Positions 23,360 through 37,200 of a DNA stretch of 64,000 nucleotides are shown piece after piece (the first letter of the stretch is position 1; every line of letters begins with the position of its first letter). The stretch lies in the NCBI GenBank assembly GCA_027625915.1, contig JANTQA010000015.1, positions 6,849,001 through 6,913,000 of the forward strand. Reading direction: 5' to 3'. A program made the translations under genes and the position numbers. The notes under the pieces were generated by a model. The model was not told the origin of the DNA and did no database searches. It saw only the letters and a list, made by a program, of their open reading frames with translations. This stretch comes from Anaeramoeba flamelloides (Eukaryota > Metamonada > Anaeramoebidae).

Positions 23360-26199
23360 GTTTAGAGCCTAAAACCAGTTTCCCAAAATAAAACTCCTTC
23401 TTTAGTTTTTTCTTCTTATTCTGATGATACATCTCGTTTAGTACCCAATAGGATATATACAGTAAAATATTTTTTGAAGGTAAACTCCTTAATTTTAAGA
23501 GAACATTTTCGATTATGAATTGTATTTGTTAAAATGTCTTGTACTCTAGTCAAAATAGAGCATTTACAAAAATTTATTAGGTGTTTCAAAATAAAAAGCG
23601 TGTTTTTTTGTTATAATAGACCTATACATTAACCAATCAAAGAAACTGATAATAAACACTAAAAAAATATGGTATTGGTTTCTTAAAGATCTATTATTTA
23701 AAAAGAAATTCTATAAATGAAGGATCAAATTGCAAAATTTATCTCAAAAAATATTGTAAAATTTTTTTCCTCAATCAAAAAATAATACACAACTTAAATA
23801 TAAAAATTGTGAATATTATGGAAAATTTTGAACTATTTGTATGAATAATTTAAATTTTAATGAAAATAGCAAGACTTTTACTTTCAAAATTGATTCGAAC
23901 TTAGGTATACTATTGGATAGATAATTGGATATTGCTTTTAAACAAGAAAAAAAAAAAGGAGGAATATATTTTGAAATAGAGATAATAGTCTTTTTGCACA
24001 CTTTATTTTGATCACTGTTTTTTTATTAGAATTTCGAAAATTATATACTCAGTGTTGAAAAAACAGTAGATTTTTTTTACTTGTTTCAGTAATTCTCATT
24101 AGACATTAGGATTCAATTCCAAAAAGCAAAATCCACAATTTTGAAAATAGTGATTCACGTGTCGTGGAAGATCAATTTAAAAAACTATTCTATTTCTTTG
24201 AAGAAATAATTGGGATCTTGTTTTCTAACAACATAAAAAAGTATTTATTCCTCAAGACGATTAATTTAATCACTTTTTATGATGATTTTTGATTAATACA
24301 AAATATGCAAATGATGAATAGGTATCTTTATGAAAGTGTAAATATAAATTTTCAAAAAAAAAGAGTTTTTACAATTTTAGAGATAAATAAAGAGTTCAAT
24401 GCGATTATATGAATTTTGCTAATTAGAAAATATAAACTTGATTATCTTAATAAACTACTAATAATCTTTAGTCAAATAAATAGTTTGGTGAATACCAATC
24501 TTTTAAATTGTTTTGAAAAAAATCATTTTTCGAAGAGAGTATAAGGTCTCCACTAAACGATTTCATATTGAAAATCCCAAAAGCTCAAAAATCAAAACGA
24601 ATGCTTCCTTTAATATTATCAAAATTTGGTTAATACATTAAAGTCTTTATTAATCTCTAAAATTGTAAAAACTCTTTTTTTTACAACCTTCCTATTTCCA
24701 CATTTTATTCACATATTTTTTGATGAATCATTTTAACAAAATATTGAAATTTTATCATTTTCTAATAATTTTATCAGTGCACCAAGTCTGAGTTTTAACA
24801 GATACAATATTTTTTTTTTAGAGGGTAACTAGGATTAAATCAATGTTGTAAAAACATTGAGTTTTAACATGACAATTTTAACCATTTAGAAAAAAAGTAA
24901 CACCTTGAAAAAGTAAAATCAATTCAAAAAAGTAACGAAATAATTTCAAAGAATAAGTTATTAATTTTTCCTAAATCATAAAGATTTAAATTAGTTTTGA
25001 TGTTTGAAATATTTTAAAAATAATATTGTAAGTAGTTTTGGAGATCACAAAAATAGTCAATTTTTTCAACAAATTTTTAATGATAAATCAATCAGAGAAA
25101 AACCATATCAAAAGGAGTAACTATAAAAATCTGATTTTTCTTTTAAATCTTCAAATTTGTCTTTTATTATTTATCTTTGTCTTTAATAAAAAGATCTTAA
25201 TTTTCATTTTTAGTATTGTCACCAATTAATAACCAGGTAGTATTTTTTTTTTCACCTGTTTCACTGTTTTCCTAAAATTTAATTTTAAATCTAAACCTTG
25301 CTAACAAATTTGCCTTAAGAAATTGAGATTAAATAAAAATTTTAAAAAAATAGGTTGTTGATCAAAAATTTGAAACCCATAGAACAATAATAAATTTTAT
25401 AATTTTTTTTAATTTTTCGATTTAGTAATATACAAGTTTTTTTGGCTTTAACCTTAAAATAAATATCAAAAATCTGGTTTTAAATACTTCTCATTTATTT
25501 TAATATAACTAATTTAAATACAGATATTTTTATATTTTTTTTTAATAATTTTTATTTAAATTTCTATTTTTACATATTATTTAAGTTAACACAAAATGAA
25601 AATTTTTAATAATTGTTTAAAGATGAACTGAAAAAATAGAAATTTTCTTTATGATAGGGTGGATATGAAAACTCTATAAAAGCTTTAATAAAATACTATA
25701 TATAATTTCCATTGATATCTACGAAGAATTTGATATTTAATGACTCAAGTAACCTAATCATAATGTGTGCATTTTTATAAATTAAAATCTCACGGGTTAT
25801 ATATTTCATTTTTTTTTTTACATTTTCTATTTCATTTCAAAGAGGAATTATAAAATAAAAAATGATTTTTATTTATGTATTGATTAAGAGAATTTTTATT
25901 AAAATATTTTTTTTAATAAAAAAGTTTGATAATTAAATGAAACCAGATAATTTTTAATAGTTAATTTGTGAGAAAAAAAAAAGCACCATAAAAAAAATTT
26001 TATCATAAAATTGGATCTTTTTTTTTAAAGTTTAAATTCAATAGTTAATAGTTTTATCATCTTGAAATTAACAAAATATCCATTTACATAAAAAGAGTAA
26101 AATTTTTAATATTTTGATGTTCTTTTTATTTAATTTGTAAACACATATAGACAAATTATTATATCTATATATCTATTTATGTATACATTTATTCATCAC
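23360..26199. other. Intergenic, AT-rich
   Basis: About 2.8 kb without a supported gene. It contains one member of a dispersed repeat pair (25050-25220). The rest is homopolymer-rich. Confidence 0.5.
25050..25220. repeat. Dispersed repeat, copy 1 (partner at 37915-38085)
   Basis: GTCAATTTTTTCAACAAATT followed by TAATGATAAATCAATCAGAG aligns with the VPS18-intron sequence at 37920 and stays alignable through a shared AAAAGATCTTA / CGATCTTAGTTTTC end. Diverged, no coding capacity, type unknown. Confidence 0.6.
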
Positions 26200-26201
26200 T
26201 A

Positions 26202-27173
26202 CTTTTAAGTACAAACTTTGAACAACATTTAATGTACATAAAAATTTCAAACAAAGACTTATTTTTTGGACAATATTTTGGATAGTTCATTTTCATCAAA
26301 TACAAAAATTTGAAATATAATTTGTAATTTTTGTGAATCTATCAAATATTCCAGAAAATACCTGAAAATTGAAAAATCTCAAAAAATTTTTTAACAACAA
26401 AAAAACACTTTTTGAACAACTTCTATGAAAGACTGGTGCCAATATACTCAGTATTAAGGCAAATTTGGCTTTTGTTTTCGTAAAAAAAATTTTTTTTTTA
26501 CGGAAATGGTATTCAATATTCAAAAAAATTAAATTTTAGGGAATGATATTCAACCCATTTTCAGTTAAAGTAATAAGTATCCTGGATGACTAACATTTCT
26601 GATCATTTCAAAATGGTATTAACTAAATGAGAGAAAATGCACTTGAATTGAAAATTTCTAATTGTTTATCATACCTATAATTTTGTAATCTTAAATACAA
26701 TCCAAAAATAAATGAGTAATATCTAATCGTACAACATATACCCATATCCAACATAAGGTGACCCAAGCCAAACTTTATTTAACTTCCCATTCCATGAAAG
26801 GAACTGGTTTAACCAAAACATATAAACACAACCCTTACCAATACCCTGACATACCTATACACTTACCCTAATAAGTACCAGCAATTATACAAATAGACTC
26901 AAAAGGTACCATAACCTCTTTAAAGTAGTTTAAAGTAGAAAATTTCAAAAAAAAAATATTATTTCTGAAACTAAAATTGTTATTTTACCGTTAAACTGAG
27001 TATATTAGCACTATAAAATCTTAGAAGTTTTCCATAACATGTTTTTATATGGTTAAAAAATTTTCGGGTATTTTCGATTTTCGAGTATTTTCGGGAATAT
27101 TTCAAACACTCAATTTTTGTTATGACTTAAATTTCATTCAAAGTTTGTAGCTTTAAATTGATATTAGCTGTAT
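26202..27173. mobile_element. Old family-1 MITE split by a larger inverted-repeat element
   Basis: The outer ends (ACTTTTAAGTACAAACTTTG at 26202 and CAAAGTTTGTAGCTTTAAAT near 27140) match the two arms of the 196-bp palindromic MITE, but lie about 970 bp apart. Between them is a second, inner inverted repeat: CAAATATTCCAGAAAATACC and CCAATATACTCAGTATTAA on the left are mirrored by GGTATTTTCGATTTTCGAG/GGGAATATTTCAAAC and TAAACTGAGTATATTAGCAC on the right. The simplest reading is a 780-bp inverted-repeat element inserted into an old MITE. The centre (26720-26900) is a C-rich stretch. Confidence 0.6.
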
Positions 27174-28236
27174 ATATAACTATTTTCCAATCAAATGGAA
27201 CAGCTATAATTGGTCAATTATATATGTTTAAGAGTTTAAATCGATTTTAGAGGAAAAAATTAATTATGAAATTTCAAAATTGAAATCATTTTAACACGTT
27301 TTTGCTTTTTTCTTTTAAAAAGTAATTCTTTTTTCAATTTTTCTTTATTGTTAGATAAATATTCACAAAGTGAAAATTTTATTCTAATGCAATTCAAAAG
27401 GTAAGAATGATTATAGAAAAGTCTTATAGATTTCTCTTAGTATGTATATTATCTTGTATTATATGATCAAAATGAAAATTGTTTGTTTTTCTCAACAGGT
27501 GCTCTTAGAATTTTGAGTTTTTCAGTTTTTAAGAAAATATATTTATTGATTTATTAGTTTTACTTTTATACAGATATACCAATCATCTGATTTATCTATT
27601 ATTTTACTTATTTCTAATGCATTCTTCAAGGATCAGTTATAAAAAATAATTGATTTTTGAAACTTTTTTTGATCTACTTTGGCTTCAACAAATTTTCTAA
27701 CGAAAGATTCAATTTCATATTTAATTCTTTTTCAATACTTTATCTTTTTCAAAGCTCAAAGCCTTTTATATCTTCAATTAAATCAAATCTTCTTTTCTTG
27801 AAAAAAAAAAAAAATCGATATTAATTTTGGTTTTAGCATTAAACAGGTATTTTTGGTTAGCAATCGCAAATTAACTAGAGGGATAAAATTGAGTTTTTAA
27901 TTCAACATACTCAGATATTTATCAGATGAACTTTAATAATAATGAAATTATATATTGATGCTAAAAAACTCATAATCTTTAAGTTATTTGAAAGAATTAA
28001 AAAATTTAGAATTATTCGTAATAAGAAAAAAAAAATTATTCAAAAAGATCGCAGTCAAGTTAAATATTTAGGTATATTTAAAATAAATAAATATCAAAAA
28101 GGTTACCACTGTTCATAATGAAAAATAAAACTGAAGAGACTAAAAGAAAAGCAATAAATTATTTTTATGGTAGAAAAAGATAAAAAAAAATCTGAAGAGA
28201 AAAAAAAAAACAAAACAAAACAAAACATAATTTAAT
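27174..28236. other. Intergenic, downstream of VPS18
   Basis: About 1 kb of AT-rich DNA. On the minus strand near 27660-27800 a short patch reads like decayed protein-coding sequence (YEIESFVRKFVEAKVDQKKF), but neighbouring stops and frame changes leave no gene. Confidence 0.35.
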
Positions 28237-31200
28237 TTACAATTCCCAAGAATTGTTCAACTCTTTATCTTTTAAGTTGTAAAAAGGCTCTTCAATTATC
28301 TTTGATAACAATTTACCACATATTGGACAACTTTTTGCAAGTATTTCATCAAATTCCCTTTGGTAATGATTTAGATTCTCTCTAATTAGTCTCAAGTTTC
28401 TCATTTCCAAATCACTTAAGTCTGGAATCATTTGTATATTTTGGTGTTCTTCTTGCTCGATTCTGATACATTCCTTAATATTTTCCATTCTGTTGATCTG
28501 GTTTTTTGTTAAAAAATGTTCTTTCATTTCCTTTTCTAAGCAAGTATTATGGAAGCAATGCTTACAGGGGAAAAGATAATACCGAGTGCCGAGAACATTT
28601 CTGTTACAAATCTTACAGGTTTCATCAACGGACATTGAAATGGATCGCTTTGACAATCTATTCAAATCATTTCTGATCAAATCTGAAGAAACTTGTTCTT
28701 CTTTCATTTCTTCCTTTAGCCCCAAGATTTGATTATTTAAAGATTTTAGTGTATTTGAGATTTCCTCTTTAAAATCGTCAATACAATCAAAATCTGGGAA
28801 TAGTGGTAAAATGTTTTGGATTTGGATTTGGGAGTTTTGCTTTAAATAAGTGATTGCGCCTTGGAGATCTTTTTTTTTTTTGGCAATATATTTGGCGACA
28901 ATGTTTGTCAACTTTTTTCTTAATTCTTCCTTCCTTGGCTTTTGAGCATGTATCTTTGCCAATTTTAAATCAAAGGTTAAGGCAAGCTTGACGGCCTGCT
29001 TGTACAGGCCCATTTCACTATATAGAAAGACGCTGGGCTGCATTTTTTTTGCAGTCATGCATAGTCTTAGTGCATATCTTTGGTTATAGAGCTTTTCGCC
29101 ATCTAAAGGGTTTAACATTTTTAATAATTCTCGATCTTTATTATTCCGGACATATAAGTAGATCAAATAGTTATGAATTGATGGCTCTTCGCATTTCTTA
29201 ACCATCACACAAAATTCTAAATAATCAATCGCCAGATTTTCTTTTATACCCCTTGGGTTATATTCCGGCTTATACCTCATCAACGCTGGCAATAATTTGT
29301 TTGGATCCAGGGCTGTATTATCCTTCCAGCATTTAATTAACTCCAAGGGAGACTTTGTAATAAATAAAGGTGAAAAATGGTAAATGATATGCAATTCCTT
29401 TTGCTTTCTTAACAACTTTATTGCAGATTCATAGTGCTGCTCCATAAACTGATGCGATAATACAACACCAAAATCATTAATTTTCTTTGAATAGTGATAC
29501 ATTTCTTCAAATCTCCCATAAGAAATGAAAATTTGAAATGAAATTTTTGGATTTAAATCTAAATAATGATCTTCAAAGAAACTATACAATTCCTCTTGTA
29601 CTTTTTTATACTCTTCATTCATTTCATTATTAATATTATAATTAATTTCAGTTAAAAATAATTCTAATAGCCACATGCAAATTAATGTCCTTTGTTGTTT
29701 GTGCGTTTTTTCGCTTAAGACATCAATTTTATAATTTAAAAATGTTTTTAATGGTTTCTTGGATTCTAGTTCTAAAAATTTTAAAGCAACGTCTTCAAAT
29801 GGTAAATTTGTTTTTGCAAAATAAGTGGCAGATTTAATATATTTCTTTTCATGAAATAGATATTTGGCATGTGCTCTGAATACTTTATCTCTTTTTTTTT
29901 TGTCCTATTATTTTATTTAATAAAAAGGTTATTTAAAATTGAAAAAAATTAATCATAGAACACAGTTAAAGAAACTCTTTTCCAGTCAAGGAAGTACGGT
30001 TTTATTGAAGAAATAGAACAAATTCTGAGTTTTATCCAATATTCTTCTCAAAATAAAATTTTCAATTTGCAGATCAGAACCATTTTTTTTAATTTAGTCA
30101 AATTTTTTTTTTTGTATTTTACTTTTTGTTTTTTTTTTTTCTTTTTTTTTTTTTAGGAATTAAATTACTTACATCACCACAATATAATAAAGCTGTTTCA
30201 AATTCTTTTTTTTGAATATAAATTTTCCAAACGTCTCGGTCTTCTTCTTGAGTATAAATTGCAAAAAGTCTTTTATTAGAAAACAACCAAATAGAATCTT
30301 TGATTTGATCAATTGCAAATCCAATTAATTTTCCATCTTTTGCCGTCTATTTAATTAATTATATAGAAATAGTAATTATAAAAAATTGTTTATCAATCAT
30401 TAAATTAATATTAATAATATATAAAAATAGAATTATAATATGGTTTTATTTTAAGATTCAAAAAATTTTCGTAAAAATGAAATTTAGAGATCAATGATTT
30501 GAATTTTTAGTAATCCATAATTCGAAATATTAAAACATAAATTATTTATTTTCAGAAAAAAAAATCAAATAATAAATCGTGTGAAAATTTTACAATTTTA
30601 CTAAAGGTTATGTAATGTTTAAAGGGGAATCCTTTTTTATTGCATCTTCAATTTTAACATTAATGTACACATATCAAAAAAAACAATTCAAATGAAAAAT
30701 ATTTAAACTTATTAATTCACAAAAAATCAATTTAGGTGCTTTGTTATAGTTTAGTTGAATTTTCATCTAGGTTTTTATAGAGTGTCATAAAGTCCCTGGG
30801 TTTTTTCAAGTGTTATATTTACCGAGAATTTAAATTTAAATTATAGAACATACAACAAAAATTGGCTAGGTTTTTTTTTATTTTGACCATTTTAATAATA
30901 TAATTTTTTTTATTTTGATGTTTTCATTATTTTTTTTTTTCAAATTATTTGTTTTGATTTTTATAAATTTTTCTTAACTTACACCTTCTCTCTTAATAAA
31001 TAAAAAAATGAATCAATTTACAACACCATTAGATAAACATTTATTTATTAAATATTAATATTTTTTTTATTTGAGTATTACATTTGATTAAACTTTAATT
31101 TTCAAAATAAAATATTTATAGAATTTATTATTTGTTTTGAAATAATTTGTTTATTGGAAAAAAAAAACAATTTGAATTATTTTTTGAAATAGTGCTAAAT

Positions 31201-34200
31201 CATATTAATTTTTTTTGCTTTTTCCCATTAGTTTTCTCATTGGAAATCAAAATTAACCTAAAAATTTTCACTTAAACTTTTATGAATCTTGAAATTTCTT
31301 GGATAAGATATGAATCAACAATAATAGTTTAGTATTAATTAATAGTTAGCCCTCCAGTGGTTGTTTTAGAAAAATATTTAATACAAAGAAAGCAATTCGT
31401 TTTTTTTTATAAATTAAAAAAATCCTTTTTTTGTTTTTTATACTTATTTAATCAAAGATTGAAGGTTAAAGTACATTTTTTATATATTACTTTATTTCTT
31501 GAATAGTTTTTTAATTTTCAAAAAGGATCCATGGAAAAATCTTAGTGACTAAAATTTACTAACAGTAATGTATCTTTTTTACCTCTTTCATTTCCAATAT
31601 TTTAAAAGTTGTTTTCTTAATTTAATGCACAAATCATTAAACTAAACAAAATTAAAAAAAAAAATGGCTAAATGATTTTGTTTTTTCTACATTAGAGAAG
31701 AAATTTTCATTAAAAAATAGATTTTATTGGAAAGGTAAAAATGAATTTTTTCTCTCTATTAAAATCTTTACTGTTAAATGAAAAATTTTTTCGATAAATT
31801 TTGAAGCAAAAAGGTTAGTAGCGATTTCAGCTTTAAGGAATTATGCTCTACCAAGAAGTTGTCTAAAATTAAAATATGTTACTATTGAAAGTAAATTGTA
31901 TTAGTGATCCGTGTTTCAATTTCTCTTAAAATTCTATTAGCAAAGTAGTACTATTTTATTGATCATATCAATTAAAAATAGATCCTTGTTTTAGTAAAAA
32001 AATTTAACGAATTTTAGAAAAAAAAAAATCTGCATTTCGCTGAAAATTCAAAGGTTGAATTATCAATTTTCAGACTCCAAAGTTGCAAAATATCTTGCTT
32101 AAATTTGTGGAGAAATGTAGATTAGTTGCTAAAAAATTCAATTTTTAGTAAAAAATTAAATAATTAACCAATAAATTTTTTTGAACAAATTATTTTCACC
32201 TATTGGAAACATATTGAATAAATAACTATTTTCATAGAAAAGTAATCGAAAATATAATCAATCTTTAGGTGTTTTTATGATAATAATTATTGAGTTATAT
32301 CTTTTGAAATTCAAAAAAATTCTAAAAAATAGTTACTTTTGGAAGTTCAAAATCTAAATTTTTTAAAAACTTGTATACTATTATTTTGAGTTTCAAATTT
32401 TTAGATTTGGAAAAGTAATTAAAAAAAATAATTTTCAAAAATTACACTTTTTTAATTGTGAACATCATTAGTATTAAATCTAATAATTTATTGTTCAATA
32501 ATATTGATAATAGATTTTTTCGGGCCATTTGAACTATAGAGCACTTATATTATTTACTTTTAATTAGAGCATGTTTTAATTATAACCGAATCTATGTTGA
32601 TCTTAATCCTTTAAACAATACAATTCAAAAAAATTAAAATAATTTAAACTTTGAAAATTATTGTTTGTAAGTATTTTTTGTTTTGCCGATTTAATAATTA
32701 AGGGTCTAGTTATTTACCATGGATTTGCTCCATACTCAAGGAGTGATCTGAAAACCAAAAAGGGTATTGTGAAATATCCCTTCTTTTGATTGATAAAATT
32801 CAAATAACAAAAAAAAAAATTTAAAAGATCCTCATTTAACAAAAAATATCATCATGAAGAAAAAAAGAAGTTAATAAAAATTTCTCAATTTTAAAAAAAT
32901 GAAAATTTAAAAAAAAAATTCATCTTTTCTCATTTTCTATTTCCAAATGGTTAAATTTCTTCAATTTAAAACAAATTGGTTTCTTGAAGTTCGCAATCAA
33001 TTTAATTCGATTTAATCTAATTTGTGGTTATATTGTAACACTCTATATTTGACAAAGTAAGTTTTTTCTAACATTCTTCAAGAAAAAAATAACTCATCGG
33101 AGAAAGGAAAAAAAAACATTAGAGATCTCAACAAGGACAAAAGAGAGAAACTTCCAAATTAACATAGTTGTTTTCAAAATGAAAAATCACAACCATTCAA
33201 ATTCAAAATTGAGTGTCGCTCTTTAAGCGCTTTTTTCTAAAAATATACTCTTTTTGTTTTGTTGATTTTTGGAGATCATTTGGACTTCATATGTTGGATA
33301 GTTTTTGATTGGTATTAGGCATCTCATAAAAATTACAAATTTTTTTTTTTTCCATTTCAGAAAATTATTTTTGGCCGTAATGACTCGGCCCTTAAAGAAT
33401 TGAGTAAAATTTTTAAAAAAACTTTCATTTTATAAAATTTTCAATCTTATAATTAATTTTTAATTAAGAAATTTAGAAACTTTAATTTTTTCATAAGAAT
33501 CCTGAATAATTCGATTCAAATCCTTTGTTTGATTTCTTTTTCAATTCTTCTTTTTCAAGCAAAAGAAAAATTTTTTTTTTCTTTTGATTTTTTCAAGATC
33601 TCTACTTTTTCTTTTTTAATCCTTCAAAGTCTTTCAAGCAAAAACCAAGGGTATTGGTATTTATTTCAGGTTACTTGTTAAAAATTATATTTGACCATTC
33701 GTGTTTGTTTCATTGTTTTTTCAGCAAATAAATTTGAGTTATTTAAAAATTTCTTACGAAATTAAAAGAAAGTCTTATTTTTTACATCTACAATTAAATA
33801 TTTAGTTTATAACAGTTCACAAAAGACAAAATTGGATCTCAAGAAATTAAGAGCAACACGAATAACACCAATTTTTTTTTTTTTTTTTTTTGTATTCTTT
33901 ATGTGATAAAAATAAAACTTTGATTTTGTTTGTTTATTTTTTCTAATATGATAAAAAAAAAAAAAAAAATTTCTATTGAGTTTATCTTGTAATTTCTTGT
34001 ATAAAAAAATATAAATAAAAATTTCCAAAACATTTTATGTTTGAGTTTAAGTGAAGATTCGAAATATACACATTTTATTTGAATAAAAAAGAGAATGGAA
34101 TTAAATAAAATTATTTTGCTCATTTAAAATCCAAATACAATTAAAAATACAACAAAAAGTATTTTTATTAATATTTGAGTTTAGTTTTGATTAAAAATAG

Positions 34201-37200
34201 ATTTTACTATTTTAAGGACAAATTTTAAAACAAAATAATTTATTTTTCAAAATTTCTGCTAAAAAAATTCATAGGAAATATACAGAAACTTTTGAAAACA
34301 GCCTAATATTAATTAGAAAGAATTTATTATCATCTATATAAAAATATTGAACCTTTTCAATCCACAATTTTCTCATATAAATTGAAATTTCATTCATGGA
34401 AAAAGTTATTAGTTTAATTTTATAAAAATTATTTTGTTATTTATGAAATTATAGTATTTTGTTATGTTGAGAGGTAAATTATTTCAATTTTGAAATAAAA
34501 AAAAATGAGAAAAAAAAAAAGTTGGAAGAAAAAAAAAGAAAAAAAAAAGGGAAAAAAAAAAAATAAATTACATCAATTTTTTCAAGAAAGACAACTTGTC
34601 CATCCAAAGATGACATCCCAATAATTTTGTCTGGATAAGCTAATAAAAAATGGAAATTGGTTTGGGCCATTGCAATTGGGAATTTATTTTCTTCATTTTG
34701 GTCTTCTTTTTTAGAAAAATTAAAAAAAGTTTGGCTTTGAGGTAATTTGTCAGGAAAATGTATTAGTTTTTCATTTTCAGTAATTTTGTCACCTGCTTTA
34801 ATATTTTTTTTTGAGAGACTAATTTGCCCTTTAAAAATACCCGCCTCATTAAAGAAACAGAAATTTCCCTTAAAATTTGGTTTATTATTAACATGTAATT
34901 CAGAAAAATCAAAATCACCTGGTAGTTCCATAAATTGAATGGGAGTGTTTTGATAACTCTGGAACATTTGCTCAATGGTTGGGCCACCTACAAATTCATA
35001 TAATGTATTAAAGGTTGTGACTAAAATACAATGTGTTTTTTCATTTGAAGATAATAATTGATAATGAATTCCTGTTAAAACAATTTGATTTTCAAATTTA
35101 TAGACCTTATGAATACTTATATTTTTGTTTTTAAATTTGGCATAATAAATTGTTCCATCGGAGGTACCTAAAAATGCACACCCCATTTCGTTTGTTTCCC
35201 CTCTTGGAATGATCCAGCATACAGTCGTTAATAATTTTTTCTAAAGAAAAAGTAATAATAATCAAAAATGTTTATTCGAAATATTTATGGAAAAAAAATA
35301 TATTTAAAAAGTGAGGAAGATTGAAATAATTTTTGAAAATGATGAAGAAATTGATTTATTTATTTTGTTTTTCTGAAGTAAATAAAAAAGAAAAAAAGAA
35401 AATTAAAGTTAGATTTTTCTATTTTTTTTTTGTAAAAATAATTTTTTTTTTGACAAATCACTTGATCCCTTTATTTAAGGAGGGGGATATGTCATGAATT
35501 CGAAATATACAATACAATACCAAATGTTAAGGCTGATTTAAGTGATTAAGATCTGGTATTGAAAAATTAAATTAATTTTTTTTTTTGGGGGGAAATGTTT
35601 ACGTTTTTATGATTTTTATTTTTAGTTATTTTGTAAAAGACAACTAACCACAGAGTTCTCATAAAGATTAGCATTTGTTTCTGGGAAGATAATTCAATTC
35701 CATTTGTGCAGTTAGTAAAAATTCACTAATTACTCTGTGAAATGAAAGGATAATTGGAAGAACTGTGGTCTTGAGTGCGTTTTAAACCAATGAATTAAAA
35801 ATAAAATTAGTTGCTTGTCAACCATTCTAAAAATATTAAATTTGGATAATTGTTTATTTAAAAATAAATCATAAATTTTTCATTTTTTTTAATCTCACTT
35901 TTCGGAATATATGATCTACAAAAAAAAAAAAACAATACAACAAGCTTTTTAATTACAATATACAGTTTTTCTTTAACAGGCGATGAAAAATGTTACAAAA
36001 AATAAAAAAATCTTATGGTAAATGCTATTTGTAAAATAAATAGTAAACCTTGAGAATAATTGAATAAAATAGCAAAATACTAGAAAAAAATTACGCGAGT
36101 TGGACAATTGTAATTTTCATTAAATTTTGCTTTACATGGGATAAAAAGTAATTTAAAATTGAAACAAAAAAATGTATTATTGTATTCGATTGCTTTTTTT
36201 GTATTAAACAAATTGTCAGTGTTATAGTCTTTTTAAAAAATTTTTTCAATAAAATACTAAAAATCGGTCTATTGAAGTTTGGTGACTATCAGAAAAACTT
36301 TTTTGTCACATTTTTTTAAAACAATAACATTCATTTTTTTTGGAATTGAAAAAATTGATCAACAAGTTGAATTTTGATCTATTTAGATAGATTTCATAAA
36401 AAGTTTGATAGGAAAATTTTCATAACAACCCCTCGATAAATTTTGATCTTTCACTTGTCATATTAGAAAGTACATATTTGTTTTCTAAAAATTACAATGA
36501 AAAACATGATTTTGCTAATATAGTTAGTATCACTTTAAAGACACACAACGTTGAACGATTATTAAGACACAAAAAAATTCCAAATTTTTGGCATGTATTT
36601 TGGTAAATTGCCTTTACTCAAATTCTGTTTTCCCACATCTGAATTTTTGTGCATTAATCTGCTTTTTTTTTTTTTTGTGACTTATCTTACACTTTTAGAA
36701 TGTGTCTTAAAAGTGGCGCTACTTGCACAAACTTTTGTTCTTATGGTAGTTAATGTTATTAGATTGTATGTCTGTATTATGACTACTTTTGTGTGAAAAT
36801 ATTGTGAATTTTCGATCTATTATCTTCTTGCAGAAATGGACAAGTTTAAAAAACTAAAGAATACTTTTTCTTCATTGATGATAAATATTTTGCGACTTGA
36901 GAAAAAAAGTTGAGCTTGCCATTAAAGAAAAAAATTGTCGACACTTAGGAAAAAAAGTTCAAAACATGATTTTTTAATTGAAAACATTTAGAATCACAGA
37001 AAACTGAAAATGAAAGATAAAATCAATTAAAAGAAGAGGCAAATTAACTTCAAAGAATAATTCATTATTTTATACTCATTCCAAATATATCGTGAAATAC
37101 AAGGCAAAGAGAAAATCCATGTCCTGTCTCATACTTTTCTTTCGATAAAAAGATTTTAATGGGTCAAATAATAACCTATTTTAAACCATGAAATTATATA

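Noticed and set aside
23577-23605. Shared word AAAATAAAAAGCG with 20157, compared with the transposon end AAAAAAAAGCG
   Set aside because: Only about 13 bases are shared and no TA-flanked end or inverted partner could be found; treated as coincidence in low-complexity DNA.
27660-27800. Minus-strand coding-like patch (YEIESFVRKFVEAKVDQKKF)
   Set aside because: Too short, with stops and frame changes on both sides and no splice sites that extend it; noted only as a possible relic.
33807-34123. Overlapping minus-strand frames in VPS18 intron 3
   Set aside because: Phe/Lys-rich sequence generated by poly-A/T runs inside a well-supported intron.
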